Source: Candidatus Omnitrophota bacterium (lineage in GTDB: Bacteria; Omnitrophota; Gorgyraeia; Gygaellales; Profunditerraquicolaceae). From it: 58,371 nucleotides of DNA. Positions 49,082 through 58,191 of this stretch are shown piece after piece. Positions within the stretch are counted from its first letter, which is position 1. Each line of letters opens with the position of its first letter. The DNA is taken from NCBI GenBank assembly GCA_023229385.1, contig JALNZI010000007.1:1-58371 (forward strand). Reading direction: 5' to 3'. Below the pieces are notes generated by a model, which searched no databases, was not told the DNA's origin, and saw only the letters and a list, made by a program, of their open reading frames with translations. Both the position numbers and the translations under genes were made by a program.

Positions 49082-49285
49082 TTAACCTCTTGTAAAAAAT
49101 TTAGTTATTTTTCTTACTGGAAAGTTATTTACTTGACTACCAACTTCAACTCTTGCCATTGTTTTCTCTCCATTTGAAACAGATTTCATACTAACCCATT
49201 CATTGCATTTATTTTCATAGTCCTTATCTGCTCTTCTTTGAACTCTAGCCATCATTCCACTTCTTAAATTTGTTTTTGAATCCAT
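49082..49285 (-). CDS. Small basic protein, 67 residues
   Basis: Arg/Lys-rich (RSGMMARVQRRADKDYENKC). AAGGAGG lies 7 bases before its start. Function unknown. Confidence 0.55.
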   Translation of the reverse strand: MDSKTNLRSGMMARVQRRADKDYENKCNEWVSMKSVSNGEKTMARVEVGSQVNNFPVRKITKFFTRG

Positions 49286-49287
49286 TT

Positions 49288-49446
49288 TTATACCTCCTTG
49301 AATTTAAAGTCCTTTAATTTTAATTTTACTGATTGAAGATTAGAAAGGTTATTCTTAATTTCATTTGGAAGAATTGATTTCTTTAATTGAAAATTAACTT
49401 GACAATTTGCACGATTGATTCTCGGAAATAATGTTATCTCTTTCAT
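49288..49446 (-). CDS. Small late protein, 52 residues
   Basis: MKEITLFPRINRANCQVNFQ...; first gene of the giant-protein operon, TATA about 23 nt upstream, leaderless. Function unknown. Confidence 0.55.
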   Translation of the reverse strand: MKEITLFPRINRANCQVNFQLKKSILPNEIKNNLSNLQSVKLKLKDFKFKEV

Positions 49447-49465
49447 AAAATTACTACTCGTAATC

Positions 49466-49484
49466 TATTTAAATAGTAGAGGTG
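49466..49484 (-). promoter_or_regulatory. Late-type promoter
   Basis: CACCTCTACTATTTAAATA just after the end of the gene at 49492 and before the gene starting at 49446. Confidence 0.75.
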
Positions 49485-49491
49485 TTAATAA

Positions 49492-49791
49492 TTAAGAATT
49501 TTCAAAATGATTTCCCAAAATATAACAAACAACAAATGTTGCTATGTATGTTGCTATTAAAGTAAATATCTTACTTGCTGGTTTCATATAAGAAAGGAAT
49601 GGACTAAGCATCCATTGTGAAGTGAATAAAATAAATAAGCAACCTAATATTCCAAATACTAATCCATACATACTAAATTCTCCCAAGTTACTAAAAGTTT
49701 CCACTATCCAATCTTTAGCATCTCCAAGCCATTCAAAAGAAAAGACATAAGAGAATCCGTCGCATATATAATCCCATAAACTATCTAACAA
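49492..49791 (-). CDS. Two-helix membrane protein, 99 residues
   Basis: Aromatic-rich start (MLDSLWDYICDGFSYVFSFEW), helices at about 40-62 and 72-95. Virion or assembly membrane protein by position. Confidence 0.6.
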   Translation of the reverse strand: MLDSLWDYICDGFSYVFSFEWLGDAKDWIVETFSNLGEFSMYGLVFGILGCLFILFTSQWMLSPFLSYMKPASKIFTLIATYIATFVVCYILGNHFENS

Positions 49792-50297
49792 GTTTTTCTC
49801 CCAAAGATACTATCTCTAAAGTTTTTAATATGTTGTATCCTATGACAATCACCACATAATGTATTAACTAAAAGTGGTTTATCATAATTCCAATGATGTT
49901 TTTGTAAATTATTTTTACTCCCACATATTTCACAATGGTTTTTAAGTTTAATAACTCTTGATTTATTTCTTGCATTGATTAATTCTGGATTTTTTTTTCT
50001 TTGATTTTCAGAATATTCTTTATATTTTTCTTTATTTTCTTTGTAATATTTTGATTTTGTTTTTTTAATAGAATTTCTATTCTTACTTTTCCAGTTTTTC
50101 CAATATTCTTTAATAACCTCTTTATTTTTATTGTTATATAATTTATTCTTATTTAATATTTCTTCTTTATTATTTTTATAATAATCTTTTACCTTCTCTT
50201 TATTATTTGATAACCATTTTAACTTTGAACAAGATTCGTGAATTGTTCTTCTTTTACCTTCAACAATCTCTTTATTACACCAAGAACATTTTACCAT
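49785..50297 (-). CDS. HNH endonuclease with zinc finger
   Basis: 170 residues: CSWCNKEI N-terminal finger, a long basic linker rich in Lys/Asn/Tyr, then NHCEICGSKNNLQKHHWNYDKPLLVNTLCGDCHRIQH, a phage-type HNH domain. Overlaps neighbours by 7 bases. Confidence 0.85.
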   Translation of the reverse strand: MVKCSWCNKEIVEGKRRTIHESCSKLKWLSNNKEKVKDYYKNNKEEILNKNKLYNNKNKEVIKEYWKNWKSKNRNSIKKTKSKYYKENKEKYKEYSENQRKKNPELINARNKSRVIKLKNHCEICGSKNNLQKHHWNYDKPLLVNTLCGDCHRIQHIKNFRDSIFGRKTC

Positions 50298-50560
50298 TCT
50301 GAATCTCCTTCTTGTTTATCTAACCAATTTCTCTGTTGTTGAATATGTTTAATTTCTTCTTCTACCTCGTTCTTATCATTAATAATAAATCCATATTTTT
50401 TTAAAGTATTAACTACTACCTTAAATTCTGCATTATTTTTGAAAGTAAGAAAATCTATTTTATGTCCATTCTCCTTACCAGTAACTTCCCAAACCATTTC
50501 TGTTGGAGGGGAACTCCTTTTATATTGTAACTTTTCAAATCTCTTTGTTTGAAATACCAT
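50291..50560 (-). CDS. Small soluble protein, 89 residues
   Basis: MVFQTKRFEKLQYKRSSPPTEM...; acidic helical end. Touches the upstream gene by one base. Function unknown. Confidence 0.55.
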   Translation of the reverse strand: MVFQTKRFEKLQYKRSSPPTEMVWEVTGKENGHKIDFLTFKNNAEFKVVVNTLKKYGFIINDKNEVEEEIKHIQQQRNWLDKQEGDSEW

Positions 50561-51045
50561 TAAAATAATTTAAATACATATTTACCTAAGACATATCCAA
50601 CTAAGATTACTCCAGCTATTATTGCTATTCCTTTCATTCCACCAGATTTATCTTTTACTTTTATTACATTCTTTCTCATTAATGCGAGTATAGTCTTTTG
50701 TCCTCTTGTTTCATTTTTTCCAGTAACTAAGTCAAGTGGATTAAGTTTTATAACTGGTTGTATTAATACGGGCATTTTTGTTTTTCCATTCCAAAATAAT
50801 ACCTCGTGTCCATCAAAGTAATGATATGTTCCATCACTTGTTATATAACAACTATCTTCTATTGGAACTTTCTCGGCAGTGATTACTCTATTATCTCCTA
50901 CCTTTAAAATTGCTATCCAACCTTTTTTTAATTTAGATGAATTGACTTTTCCTCTTGCTGGAAATCTAAGTTTTTTTGATTTCTTAGCATATACTTCTTT
51001 TTTTAAATCTTCTACTTCTTGTCTTATTCCTTTTTGCTCATCCAT
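50560..51045 (-). CDS. C-terminally anchored membrane protein, 161 residues
   Basis: Basic N-terminus, a strand-rich middle (ILKVGDNRVITAEKVPIEDSCYITSDGTYHYFDG), one C-terminal helix (about 140-156). TAAAGGAGG precedes the start. Confidence 0.6.
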   Translation of the reverse strand: MDEQKGIRQEVEDLKKEVYAKKSKKLRFPARGKVNSSKLKKGWIAILKVGDNRVITAEKVPIEDSCYITSDGTYHYFDGHEVLFWNGKTKMPVLIQPVIKLNPLDLVTGKNETRGQKTILALMRKNVIKVKDKSGGMKGIAIIAGVILVGYVLGKYVFKLF

Positions 51046-51058
51046 TTTATTCCTCCTT

Positions 51059-51448
51059 TCATTCTTCTTTATCTTTTTTGAACCATCCTTTGTTTACTTT
51101 TCTTCTTGGTGTCATATCCGAAACTTCACTCTTTTTTGTTACTACAAGTTTCAACAATATAGCATCCTTTGATAATGATGGAGCTAATATAACATTCTCT
51201 GCTAAATGTTTAAAGTAATCAGCAGCACATTCATCTTCTAATAAATCTCTACATAATACTTCTAAGTCCTTATACCCTCTAAGAGTTAAATCTGGTAAAC
51301 CTAATTCTTCTTGATTAAGATTACCTGTCTTTGTTGTATCTTCTGACATTACAACATCTTTAAAGAAAGCTGGAATTGTTTTATTTTCTGATTCCATTTG
51401 TCTGACTAATTCTTTTGCCGATTCTTCTGTTAAATTATCATCACTCAT
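51059..51448 (-). CDS. Acidic hypothetical protein, 129 residues
   Basis: Contains SEDTTKTGNLNQEELGLPDLTLRGYKDLEVLCRDLL and a basic tail. Function unknown. Confidence 0.55.
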   Translation of the reverse strand: MSDDNLTEESAKELVRQMESENKTIPAFFKDVVMSEDTTKTGNLNQEELGLPDLTLRGYKDLEVLCRDLLEDECAADYFKHLAENVILAPSLSKDAILLKLVVTKKSEVSDMTPRRKVNKGWFKKDKEE

Positions 51449-51755
51449 TTTTTATTCTCTCTTTTTTATATTTTAATCTAATAATTCTCTTTGCTTCTGA
51501 TATTTCTTCCTCTTCTTTTGTTTTACCCATTATTTTTCTTAAAAGTATTTTTCCTAATAACCAAAAAATTGTTTGTATTCCTACTAATGATGATACTAAA
51601 ATAATATATCCTAAATCTCCAATATTATTAAGTAAAACATTTTTAATTGGTTTAAAATAACTTGAAAAGAAAAAAGTATAAACTAATAATCCAAATACTA
51701 CACAATTTAAATTAGAAACTACATCATTTACATTTATTTTTGTTTTTTCTTTCAT
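51441..51755 (-). CDS. Two-helix membrane protein, 104 residues
   Basis: Start MKEKTKINVNDVV fits the ATGA overlap with the upstream gene; helices at about 18-32 and 48-68, charged tail. Confidence 0.6.
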   Translation of the reverse strand: MKEKTKINVNDVVSNLNCVVFGLLVYTFFFSSYFKPIKNVLLNNIGDLGYIILVSSLVGIQTIFWLLGKILLRKIMGKTKEEEEISEAKRIIRLKYKKERIKNE

Positions 51756-51910
51756 CCTAAATAAGGTTCTAAACCTTCCTCCTTTTTTTCTCTTGCTATT
51801 TCCATCCAATCTCTTATCATATCTCCTATTGTTTGTTTTGTTATTCTTGAAGCTATTATTAAAAATAAAGCAAATAATACTACGATTGTAATTAATATAT
51901 CATACCACAT
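51752..51910 (-). CDS. Single-pass membrane peptide, 52 residues
   Basis: Helix at about 4-22 followed by a charged amphipathic tail (DMIRDWMEIAREKKEEG). Not long enough for usual gene calls, but tightly coupled. Confidence 0.5.
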   Translation of the reverse strand: MWYDILITIVVLFALFLIIASRITKQTIGDMIRDWMEIAREKKEEGLEPYLG

Positions 51911-51912
51911 AT

Positions 51913-52239
51913 TTATTCAAACTTCCTTTCACGAAAGCCATTCTGCTTCCAGTAAAGTGCTTTATTTCCAAATTTAACTAACTCGTCTTTTACATAAAAT
52001 AAAATATCTTTCTCTGTATTCATTTTTTTAATATGTTCTTTAAGTCGTTCTATCGCTTTCTTCTTCCATTCCTCGTCGTTCTCTAAATCTGGGAACTCTC
52101 TGATTACGCCCTGCTTGTCAAATTTAAGTCCTTCCAATAAAGTAACTTGTCCACTTGAATCAGAGAATAATAAAGTATTACCACTAACTAACACCTCTAC
52201 AATTTCCCCAGAATTTTCAAATACTCCAGCGAATGGCAC
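51913..52239 (-). CDS. Hypothetical soluble protein, 108 residues
   Basis: Strand-rich first half (GNTLLFSDSSGQVTLLEG), helical second half. One-base overlap with the next gene upstream. Confidence 0.55.
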   Translation of the reverse strand: MPFAGVFENSGEIVEVLVSGNTLLFSDSSGQVTLLEGLKFDKQGVIREFPDLENDEEWKKKAIERLKEHIKKMNTEKDILFYVKDELVKFGNKALYWKQNGFRERKFE

Positions 52240-52433
52240 TATCCGTTAACTCCTTTTTTAATCTCTCTAACTAAAGTCAAAATTTCAGTTAATGCTTCTT
52301 CTATTGGAATGAAGTGAACTAATGTTTTTCCTTCATTAACAAGTCCTTCTCTTAATTCTTGTTTTGGTAATTCACTTACAACAGCAATTACTTCTGAAAC
52401 CTTTTCTTCCTTAACTTCTTCTTTCTTTTCCAT
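52239..52433 (-). CDS. Small acidic protein, 64 residues
   Basis: MEKKEEVKEEKVSEVIAVV...; helical. Function unknown. Confidence 0.5.
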   Translation of the reverse strand: MEKKEEVKEEKVSEVIAVVSELPKQELREGLVNEGKTLVHFIPIEEALTEILTLVREIKKGVNG

Positions 52434-52728
52434 TTGAACCTCCTTTTGGTTTTATTTCAACAATAAAAAATTCATTATTTAATTTATTTAATTCTTTATT
52501 TTTATTATAAGTAAGTAAAATTTCTGCAAAGATACCCATAGCCATTGTAAAAAATATTATCCAACCAAATTCATTTAGTAAATTTAAAACTACTAATAAT
52601 ATAAAAAATAATATGCTTGTTATTACACAAGTTCCAAAGGCATTATAATCATTTGCTCTTTCTATTTTTTCTTCTTTTAATAAGTATTCAATTCTATCAA
52701 GTTGATTTAGTTTTGAAATGTCTATCAT
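52411..52728 (-). CDS. Two-helix membrane protein, 105 residues
   Basis: Helices at about 30-48 and 52-72, with a basic end. Overlaps the next gene by 23 bases. Confidence 0.55.
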   Translation of the reverse strand: MIDISKLNQLDRIEYLLKEEKIERANDYNAFGTCVITSILFFILLVVLNLLNEFGWIIFFTMAMGIFAEILLTYNKNKELNKLNNEFFIVEIKPKGGSNGKERRS

Positions 52729-52916
52729 TTTTTCTTACCATTAAATTTTTTTAAAGAACATTTATTACAACACATATTATATTTAATCAAATAAGGTTTC
52801 ATCATATTTAATTTAGTTTTTTCTAATTTGTCGTTGATATTAAAAACTTCAACATATCTTCTTCCACAATCTCCACAAACATTATGAACCTCAATCCAAC
52901 ATTTTTCCTCTTTCAT
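52725..52916 (-). CDS. Small zinc-finger-like protein, 63 residues
   Basis: Two CxxC-type clusters (CGDCGRRY and CCNKC) form a zinc ribbon; basic tail. First gene after a late promoter, leaderless. Confidence 0.6.
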   Translation of the reverse strand: MKEEKCWIEVHNVCGDCGRRYVEVFNINDKLEKTKLNMMKPYLIKYNMCCNKCSLKKFNGKKK

Positions 52917-52935
52917 ATTAGTATATACAAATATC

Positions 52936-52954
52936 TATTTATATATTAGAGGTA
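52936..52954 (-). promoter_or_regulatory. Late-type promoter
   Basis: TACCTCTAATATATAAATA, the same form as at 298-316, TATA about 25 nt before the ATG at 52916. Confidence 0.75.
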
Positions 52955-53533
52955 TCACATATTTTCTTGTATGTATGAAATACCAATTATTAATGAAATA
53001 GCAAATCCTAATCCTAAAGTTACATACGAAAGAACTCTTGTTATATCATCTCTGAAAATAATAACTCCATTATTAAATAAATAAATTCCTAAAATAATAC
53101 AAGCCATAGAACCCAATAATGCTATTGTAACATCTCTTTTAAAATATCCAATAAATGTTATTACATAAATTATAACTATCACAATAATAAAAAATGCGAT
53201 ACTTGTTCCTCCACAATAACCTGATGGAGTTACTTCAAAAGAATTTCCATAACAATTACCAACATCGTCGCAATAACCATAAGTATAAACTCCTGTTTTA
53301 TTTGTATCTGTATAATTCCAAGTGTAAGAATTTCCATTTTTATTCATTAATTGATTCTGAATTGCTACATTTGGATTTGGTGTTGGTGTTGTTATTTGAG
53401 TTATAGTTACATTGTTTGCTAATAGATTTGTTACTATGGGTATTTCTTCTCCTCTTTTAAAGCAACCAAGAGAAGCTGACACTAAGTTTAAACTAAGTAA
53501 TAATAATATTGATAAGATTAATAATTTTTTCAT
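52955..53533 (-). CDS. Secreted membrane protein with Ig-like domain
   Basis: 192 residues: signal peptide (MKKLLILSILLLLSLNLVSA), then a Cys- and Thr-rich strand domain (CFKRGEEIPI ... YGYCDDVGNCYGNSFEVTPSGYC), then three hydrophobic helices. Resembles spike-type proteins of uncultured archaeal viruses; binding role likely. Confidence 0.65.
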   Translation of the reverse strand: MKKLLILSILLLLSLNLVSASLGCFKRGEEIPIVTNLLANNVTITQITTPTPNPNVAIQNQLMNKNGNSYTWNYTDTNKTGVYTYGYCDDVGNCYGNSFEVTPSGYCGGTSIAFFIIVIVIIYVITFIGYFKRDVTIALLGSMACIILGIYLFNNGVIIFRDDITRVLSYVTLGLGFAISLIIGISYIQENM

Positions 53534-53551
53534 ATAGTTATATATTCTTTT

Positions 53552-53570
53552 ATTTTATTAAGTAGAGGTA
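53552..53570 (-). promoter_or_regulatory. Late-type promoter variant
   Basis: TACCTCTACTTAATAAAATA, like the copy at 39988; about 25-30 nt before the ATG at 53533. Confidence 0.68.
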
Positions 53571-53574
53571 TCAT

Positions 53575-56500
53575 TTAAAATATCAATACCCATTCTTTAT
53601 TTGATTTACAACCATATACACCAGAAATATTTCTCATTATTGAAGCATTGTAAGGTGTATCACAAGCTGGGAGAGTTCTTACTTGTAGATTAATCATTTC
53701 TCGAACTGTTGTATTTCCAGCAACTTCTAATTGCATCGTCGGACTTGTTGTTCCTATTCCTACATTTCCATTGCTTAAAATGGATAATCTTTCAACTCTG
53801 TCTGCTGGAAGATATGTATTTGAGTTTTGAACAAATAATCCAAGACGTGGATTTAAATAATTAGGATATGTATATGTGTTTATTGCTCTAATTCCAACAG
53901 AATATCTTGAATCAGGCATACCATTAACAGATAATGATAAATCAACATAATTGTCAGCAGTAATACTATCTCCACCAAAACTAGCTAGTGTTGTATCGTG
54001 TGTTCCGATTACTTGCAATTTCGCTCCTGGTTCTGTTGTTCCTATTCCTACATTTCCAGTTATTCTATTAATTGCCAAAGCAGGACTTGCAGTTTGAATA
54101 CCTGCATTAATCCCATAAACACTAAAAACACCTGTGTTTATATCTCCAGAAATATTTAATCCATAAGCATTAGCCCCCACAGCATCAGGGAAACCTGGCT
54201 CTGCTAAATATAATAAGGGCATATTTCCTGCTGTTGTTGCTATAGATAGTTTTGCTCCTGGAGTTGTTGTTCCTATTCCTACATTACCACTTCCCATAAT
54301 TCTCATTACTTCTCCACTTCCAGCAGTCAATGAACTAGCAAAAACTATATTTTTAGAAACATCTGACACAGAAATTTGAGTATTTGCTCCATTCCACCCA
54401 ATATTTCCTCTACCCCCCCCAAATCTTAAAAAAGTTGAATCAGTAGCTAAACCAGAAGTTGGATATAAATTTATTAAAGCCCCAGAAGCCCCAACAATAT
54501 GAAGTGGATAATCTGGAGAAGTTATTCCTATTCCTACCTTATTAGCAGGATTATTTAAAATAACATTTGTTCCTGATTGATTCCAAGGAGCTGAATTAAA
54601 AATTGAATTATTGTAATCTAAAATATTTTGATTAAAAGAAATGTTAGAAATCATTGAAGATGTTACATTATAAAGAACACCAATATTAGCAGTTGTATTT
54701 AATGCGGTTACTCTTCCATCTACATAAGTAAATATAGAAGAATTAATCAAAGTATCATTTGCTGAAAGCATTTGAGTAAGCCAGTTGTTATCCCAAGTAG
54801 AGTTCCCATTATTAAATGTGTCAAGTGTCCAGTTTTTACTTATATTTTGTATCCAAGTTGAAATATTAATATTATTAACAAAAATAGTTGTGAAGTTTGC
54901 TATCTTACCACTTGCTCTTGAAATGTTAGTTATATTAAATCCCCCTATTTGCCAATTTCCAGTTAAAGGAGTTGTTCCATCTATAGTTACATAGTTTCCT
55001 AAAACTCCTGCTGAAGACGAACCTGACTTAACTGTTCTTAAATCAATCATTTGTCCAGTTAAAAGTGAATTTGCTGATGCTTGTCCACAATAAGCATAAA
55101 GTGGAACTGATACATATTGATATTCACTTGGAAGAGTGTAAGTTAATGGAGAAGTAACTGTATCTAAACATTGTGCTATGGTGGTATAAGATGTTCCTTC
55201 TAAAGGTAATAGTTGAAATATTTCTGAGGTATCAGAACCATCTATAAATCCTATTGAAAAAATAAATGTTCTCCTATATCTATTTGTATTTGTGCAAGTT
55301 ATAGTATCAGCACCACTTATACAAGATGAAACATTTAATCCAGAATAATCTACAAAATTCCAAATACCTCCAGAAAGATAAGCTATTTCTACTTTATCAC
55401 CATTTGTAGTATTTTGAGTAGTCCAGTTAACTAAATCTGTATCAAAGACATATCTACCTGTTAAAATAGTCAAATTATTTCCTGAACCTACATATTGCTG
55501 GAATCCATCCTCAACTTCTAAGTTAGTAGTATAAAAACTTAATTTCCTTGATTTAATATATTCTTTATTTTTTAATTCAACTCCTTTGTAAACTTCAATA
55601 TTTCCTGAATGAGCAACAGTAGTCATAAAGTCAGCTACTCCACCCGGAGATATTTTTGTTGATAAATAAGTATTTATATCTGTAGATTGAACATTACAAT
55701 CATTATCTATAAAATAAATTGACTCTTGATTATCTGTTACTGTAACTGTAGCACTTAAAATATCGCAATGTTTAACATCATTAGAAGTATTCACTAATCT
55801 CATAGTAAAAGAAGGATAAGTTATATCTAATCCAGTTCCTGAATAAGTTAAATTTATATTAGCATTTTTATCAAATTCATTAGCCCAAATTACACCACTT
55901 CCTAAACCCCCAGCTAAAGGTTGTCCATAAAGATAATCAGTTGCAGTAATGTCATAAGCAGTTATATTTTGGGTTGTAACTATATTTCCATAAGAAGTAA
56001 TTCCAGAAGTATTTATATTATCAAAATTAATATTTGTTCCATTAATTAATTCTTGAATATTTTTTGTTGTATTTTTAGCATAAAGGATACTATTATTCCA
56101 ATAACCATTTAAAGAAGTAGCATTAACTCCACCTGTTGTATAAATGTTCATATCAGTAAAGTTAGCAAATCCATAACCATCTAACTTCAAAATTGTTCTA
56201 TTGTAGTGTGAAGAATTAGTCATAATAAAACCAATACCTCCATCTGGAAGGTCATCATTACCATCAGTCTTTTTGAATATCAACCAATCATCATTAGCTA
56301 ATTCAAAGTCATAATTATATTCCATTCTAAATCCATCACCATCAAATGGATTAACAAAGAATAAATCTTGAATCCCTTGTCTTTCTAAAAATTGTATACT
56401 ACCATTTATTGTTAGATTATTTTTTCCAAGATTAACATTTTTTATTGCCCCATCATAAGGAACAAATGTTCCATTAATTAGATATTGTATTCCGGCCGTT

Positions 56501-56985
56501 GTGTTTGGAGCATAAAGACTATTAGCAAAGGATTGATTCCAACTAACATTTCCATTTTGATTATAAATTCCTGTTGAGTTAAGAAGTTCCTGAATATTTT
56601 TTGTTGAGTTAATAGAAGTAATATTTAGACTAACTGAAGTAAATATAGAATCAACTATTGAATGAATAAAAGAAGTAAGCCAAGATTCTTTAATATTTAT
56701 TATTGTATAATTATCCATTTGAGTTTGATTAACTCCCAATATTGAATAATAATTATTAGAAATGTTGTTTGTTATATTATTTGTAATATTGTTTGTTATG
56801 TTATTAGTTATATTATTAGTCCAGTTAATTACATTAGTAAAATAAGAATTATTTATATTATAAGTATAGTTTCCTAACTCTGTTTGGTTTGTTTGACAAT
56901 TCCCATAAACATTACAATCTTCATAATTTGTTGCAGAAAGAAAAGAAATAAAAAATATACTTAGAACTATTAAAATTACTTTCAT
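53575..56985 (-). CDS. Large tail-fibre-like secreted protein, 1136 residues
   Basis: Signal peptide (MKVILIVLSIFFISFLSA), then NITNNITNN repeats and a very Asn/Ser/Thr-rich region with many N-glycosylation sequons. The C-terminal third has repeated GNVGIGTTxPxxKLxI-type motifs (about five), the hallmark of trimeric phage fibre tips, and ends in a Cys-containing domain. Most likely the receptor-binding fibre, built for glycosylation outside an archaeal cell. Confidence 0.8.
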   Translation of the reverse strand: MKVILIVLSIFFISFLSATNYEDCNVYGNCQTNQTELGNYTYNINNSYFTNVINWTNNITNNITNNITNNITNNISNNYYSILGVNQTQMDNYTIINIKESWLTSFIHSIVDSIFTSVSLNITSINSTKNIQELLNSTGIYNQNGNVSWNQSFANSLYAPNTTAGIQYLINGTFVPYDGAIKNVNLGKNNLTINGSIQFLERQGIQDLFFVNPFDGDGFRMEYNYDFELANDDWLIFKKTDGNDDLPDGGIGFIMTNSSHYNRTILKLDGYGFANFTDMNIYTTGGVNATSLNGYWNNSILYAKNTTKNIQELINGTNINFDNINTSGITSYGNIVTTQNITAYDITATDYLYGQPLAGGLGSGVIWANEFDKNANINLTYSGTGLDITYPSFTMRLVNTSNDVKHCDILSATVTVTDNQESIYFIDNDCNVQSTDINTYLSTKISPGGVADFMTTVAHSGNIEVYKGVELKNKEYIKSRKLSFYTTNLEVEDGFQQYVGSGNNLTILTGRYVFDTDLVNWTTQNTTNGDKVEIAYLSGGIWNFVDYSGLNVSSCISGADTITCTNTNRYRRTFIFSIGFIDGSDTSEIFQLLPLEGTSYTTIAQCLDTVTSPLTYTLPSEYQYVSVPLYAYCGQASANSLLTGQMIDLRTVKSGSSSAGVLGNYVTIDGTTPLTGNWQIGGFNITNISRASGKIANFTTIFVNNINISTWIQNISKNWTLDTFNNGNSTWDNNWLTQMLSANDTLINSSIFTYVDGRVTALNTTANIGVLYNVTSSMISNISFNQNILDYNNSIFNSAPWNQSGTNVILNNPANKVGIGITSPDYPLHIVGASGALINLYPTSGLATDSTFLRFGGGRGNIGWNGANTQISVSDVSKNIVFASSLTAGSGEVMRIMGSGNVGIGTTTPGAKLSIATTAGNMPLLYLAEPGFPDAVGANAYGLNISGDINTGVFSVYGINAGIQTASPALAINRITGNVGIGTTEPGAKLQVIGTHDTTLASFGGDSITADNYVDLSLSVNGMPDSRYSVGIRAINTYTYPNYLNPRLGLFVQNSNTYLPADRVERLSILSNGNVGIGTTSPTMQLEVAGNTTVREMINLQVRTLPACDTPYNASIMRNISGVYGCKSNKEWVLIF

Positions 56986-57046
56986 TATTTTTTTATTCTT
57001 CCAATTAGAATTTTCAACCCTTTAGTTAATTTAATATGATAAACTC

Positions 57047-57065
57047 TATTTAAATAGTAGAGGTG
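57047..57065 (-). promoter_or_regulatory. Late-type promoter of the fibre gene
   Basis: CACCTCTACTATTTAAATA; the ATG is about 65 nt downstream, so this mRNA has a leader. Confidence 0.75.
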
Positions 57066-57683
57066 TTAATAATTATATCCATACAACTTAGATAATAAAG
57101 AATGAAAGAATGTTGTCCATTGTTCTCTATTAAAGTTTGTTTTTATATGACAAGAATCACAAAGAGTAACAAAGTTATTTTGATTTGAGTTCTTTTTATT
57201 ATAATCAATGTGATGAACATTAACTGCTGGTGCTGAACATAATTGACATTTGAAGTTATCTCTTTTTCTAATTAACATCTTTAGTTCTTCGTTGAAGTCA
57301 AAAGAATAAGGTTCTTTAGAAATTCCACCTTTCCAACTTGATGATTCTTCTCCAAGTATTCCTTTATTCCAAGCAACTTGAACTCCTTTCTTTCCTTTAT
57401 TCCAAACCTCTCCAGTGTATCTTTGTTTTGGTTTTATTCCTTTTCTTTTAAGTGTATCTCTTATTTTATTTTTTGTTTCTTTAGATGGTTTAGTTTTATC
57501 TCTAATCTTAAATCCATTCTCTTTTAATCTTAATCTTATTAATCCATCACTAACTCCAATTTCTTTTGATATATCTAAAATTGATTTTCCTTTTATATGT
57601 TTATTATAAATTTTATCTAAATCTAAATATTTTTTTATTCCTTTGTTATGTGGTATTTGTCCTTTCTTAAATTTAGTATTCAT
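57066..57683 (-). CDS. HNH endonuclease with HTH and NUMOD motifs
   Basis: 205 residues: SILDISKEIGVSDGLIRLRLKENG is a helix-turn-helix. NUMOD-like WNKGKKGVQVAWNKGI and KGGISKEPY follow, then the HNH domain RDNFKCQLCSAP...VHHIDYNKKNSNQNNFVTLCDSCH. It sits directly downstream of the intron-split gene under a separate early-type promoter and is a candidate for the nuclease that once mobilised the introns. Confidence 0.85.
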   Translation of the reverse strand: MNTKFKKGQIPHNKGIKKYLDLDKIYNKHIKGKSILDISKEIGVSDGLIRLRLKENGFKIRDKTKPSKETKNKIRDTLKRKGIKPKQRYTGEVWNKGKKGVQVAWNKGILGEESSSWKGGISKEPYSFDFNEELKMLIRKRDNFKCQLCSAPAVNVHHIDYNKKNSNQNNFVTLCDSCHIKTNFNREQWTTFFHSLLSKLYGYNY

Positions 57684-57704
57684 ATTAGAATTAGTTAAAT
57701 CATA

Positions 57705-57723
57705 CTTATAAATATGTGTAACT
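57705..57723 (-). promoter_or_regulatory. Early-type promoter of the HNH gene
   Basis: AGTTACACATATTTATAAG on the minus strand, about 25-30 nt before the ATG at 57683; slightly divergent from the other copies. Confidence 0.6.
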
Positions 57724-57742
57724 ATCTATAAGTAATAAAATT

Positions 57743-57768
57743 AGTATGGGGATTTTATTCCCCATACT
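57743..57768 (-). terminator. Strong hairpin after the intron-split gene
   Basis: AGTATGGGG-ATTTTATT-CCCCATACT is a perfect 9-bp stem located about 50 nt after the exon 3 stop. It likely ends the abundant transcript. Confidence 0.65.
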
Positions 57769-57815
57769 AAATAAAAACCATTGTTTCCCACGAATGTAAA
57801 GTTAAGTTTCTAACC

Positions 57816-57839
57816 TTACATTAAACCTGCATTTCTCAA
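57816..57839 (-). CDS. Exon 3 of intron-split membrane protein
   Basis: 24 nt coding LRNAGLM and the stop TAA, in phase 0 after exon 2 (which ends AAQG). A short hairpin with arms AATGTAA/TTACATT overlaps the stop. Confidence 0.85.
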   Translation of the reverse strand: MRNAGLM

Positions 57840-58041
57840 CGATAAAATTTTTGTTAATCTTTGGTTTCATTTTATATCCAAAGTCCAGACTGTATATCCT
57901 TCCGTTCTGGAAGCCCTTGTCAGTCGTTCGAGCGTATGAATTAACATTGACGCTTCGGTCTTGTCCTCGTAAGGATATTAACCGAAATTCGGGTTGTGCA
58001 TTAGAAAGTTCCTTTTCTAATGGGCTTGAGAATTTTTCTCC
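57840..58041 (-). ncRNA. Group I intron 2 (202 nt)
   Basis: Bounded by GGT before and TCG at its 3' end. Bases 58025-57850 (176 nt, the P2-P9 core) are identical to intron 1. The P1 loop (16 nt) and the 3' tail (10 nt against 4) differ. P7, P8, P9 and the S-like element are as described for intron 1. The size is close to that of small tRNA-type group I introns. No open frame of its own. Confidence 0.9.
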
Positions 58042-58191
58042 ACCTTGTGCTGCAATTCCTATTGCAGTTGTTGCTACTGACAAACAATAGAACAAAGTTG
58101 TAAGTCCTAAGATTGTATCAGTTGCTCCTGTGATATTTCCATCAGCTTGGGCAGTTCCAACTTGCTGTGCAACTGTTGGTGCTAAAGTTGT
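58042..58191 (-). CDS. Exon 2 of intron-split membrane protein
   Basis: 150 nt, 50 codons, TTLAPTVAQQVGTAQ ... GIAAQG. It contains the polar turn and the second hydrophobic helix. Both borders match group I splice rules: intron 1 ends in G before ACA, and the exon ends in U (GGT). Confidence 0.88.

Noticed and set aside
57802..58095. A 97-residue minus-strand frame across exon 2, intron 2 and beyond
   Set aside because: It is read-through of the unspliced precursor. The part inside the intron is structured RNA sequence, and the hydrophobic capsid-like part continues properly only after splicing.
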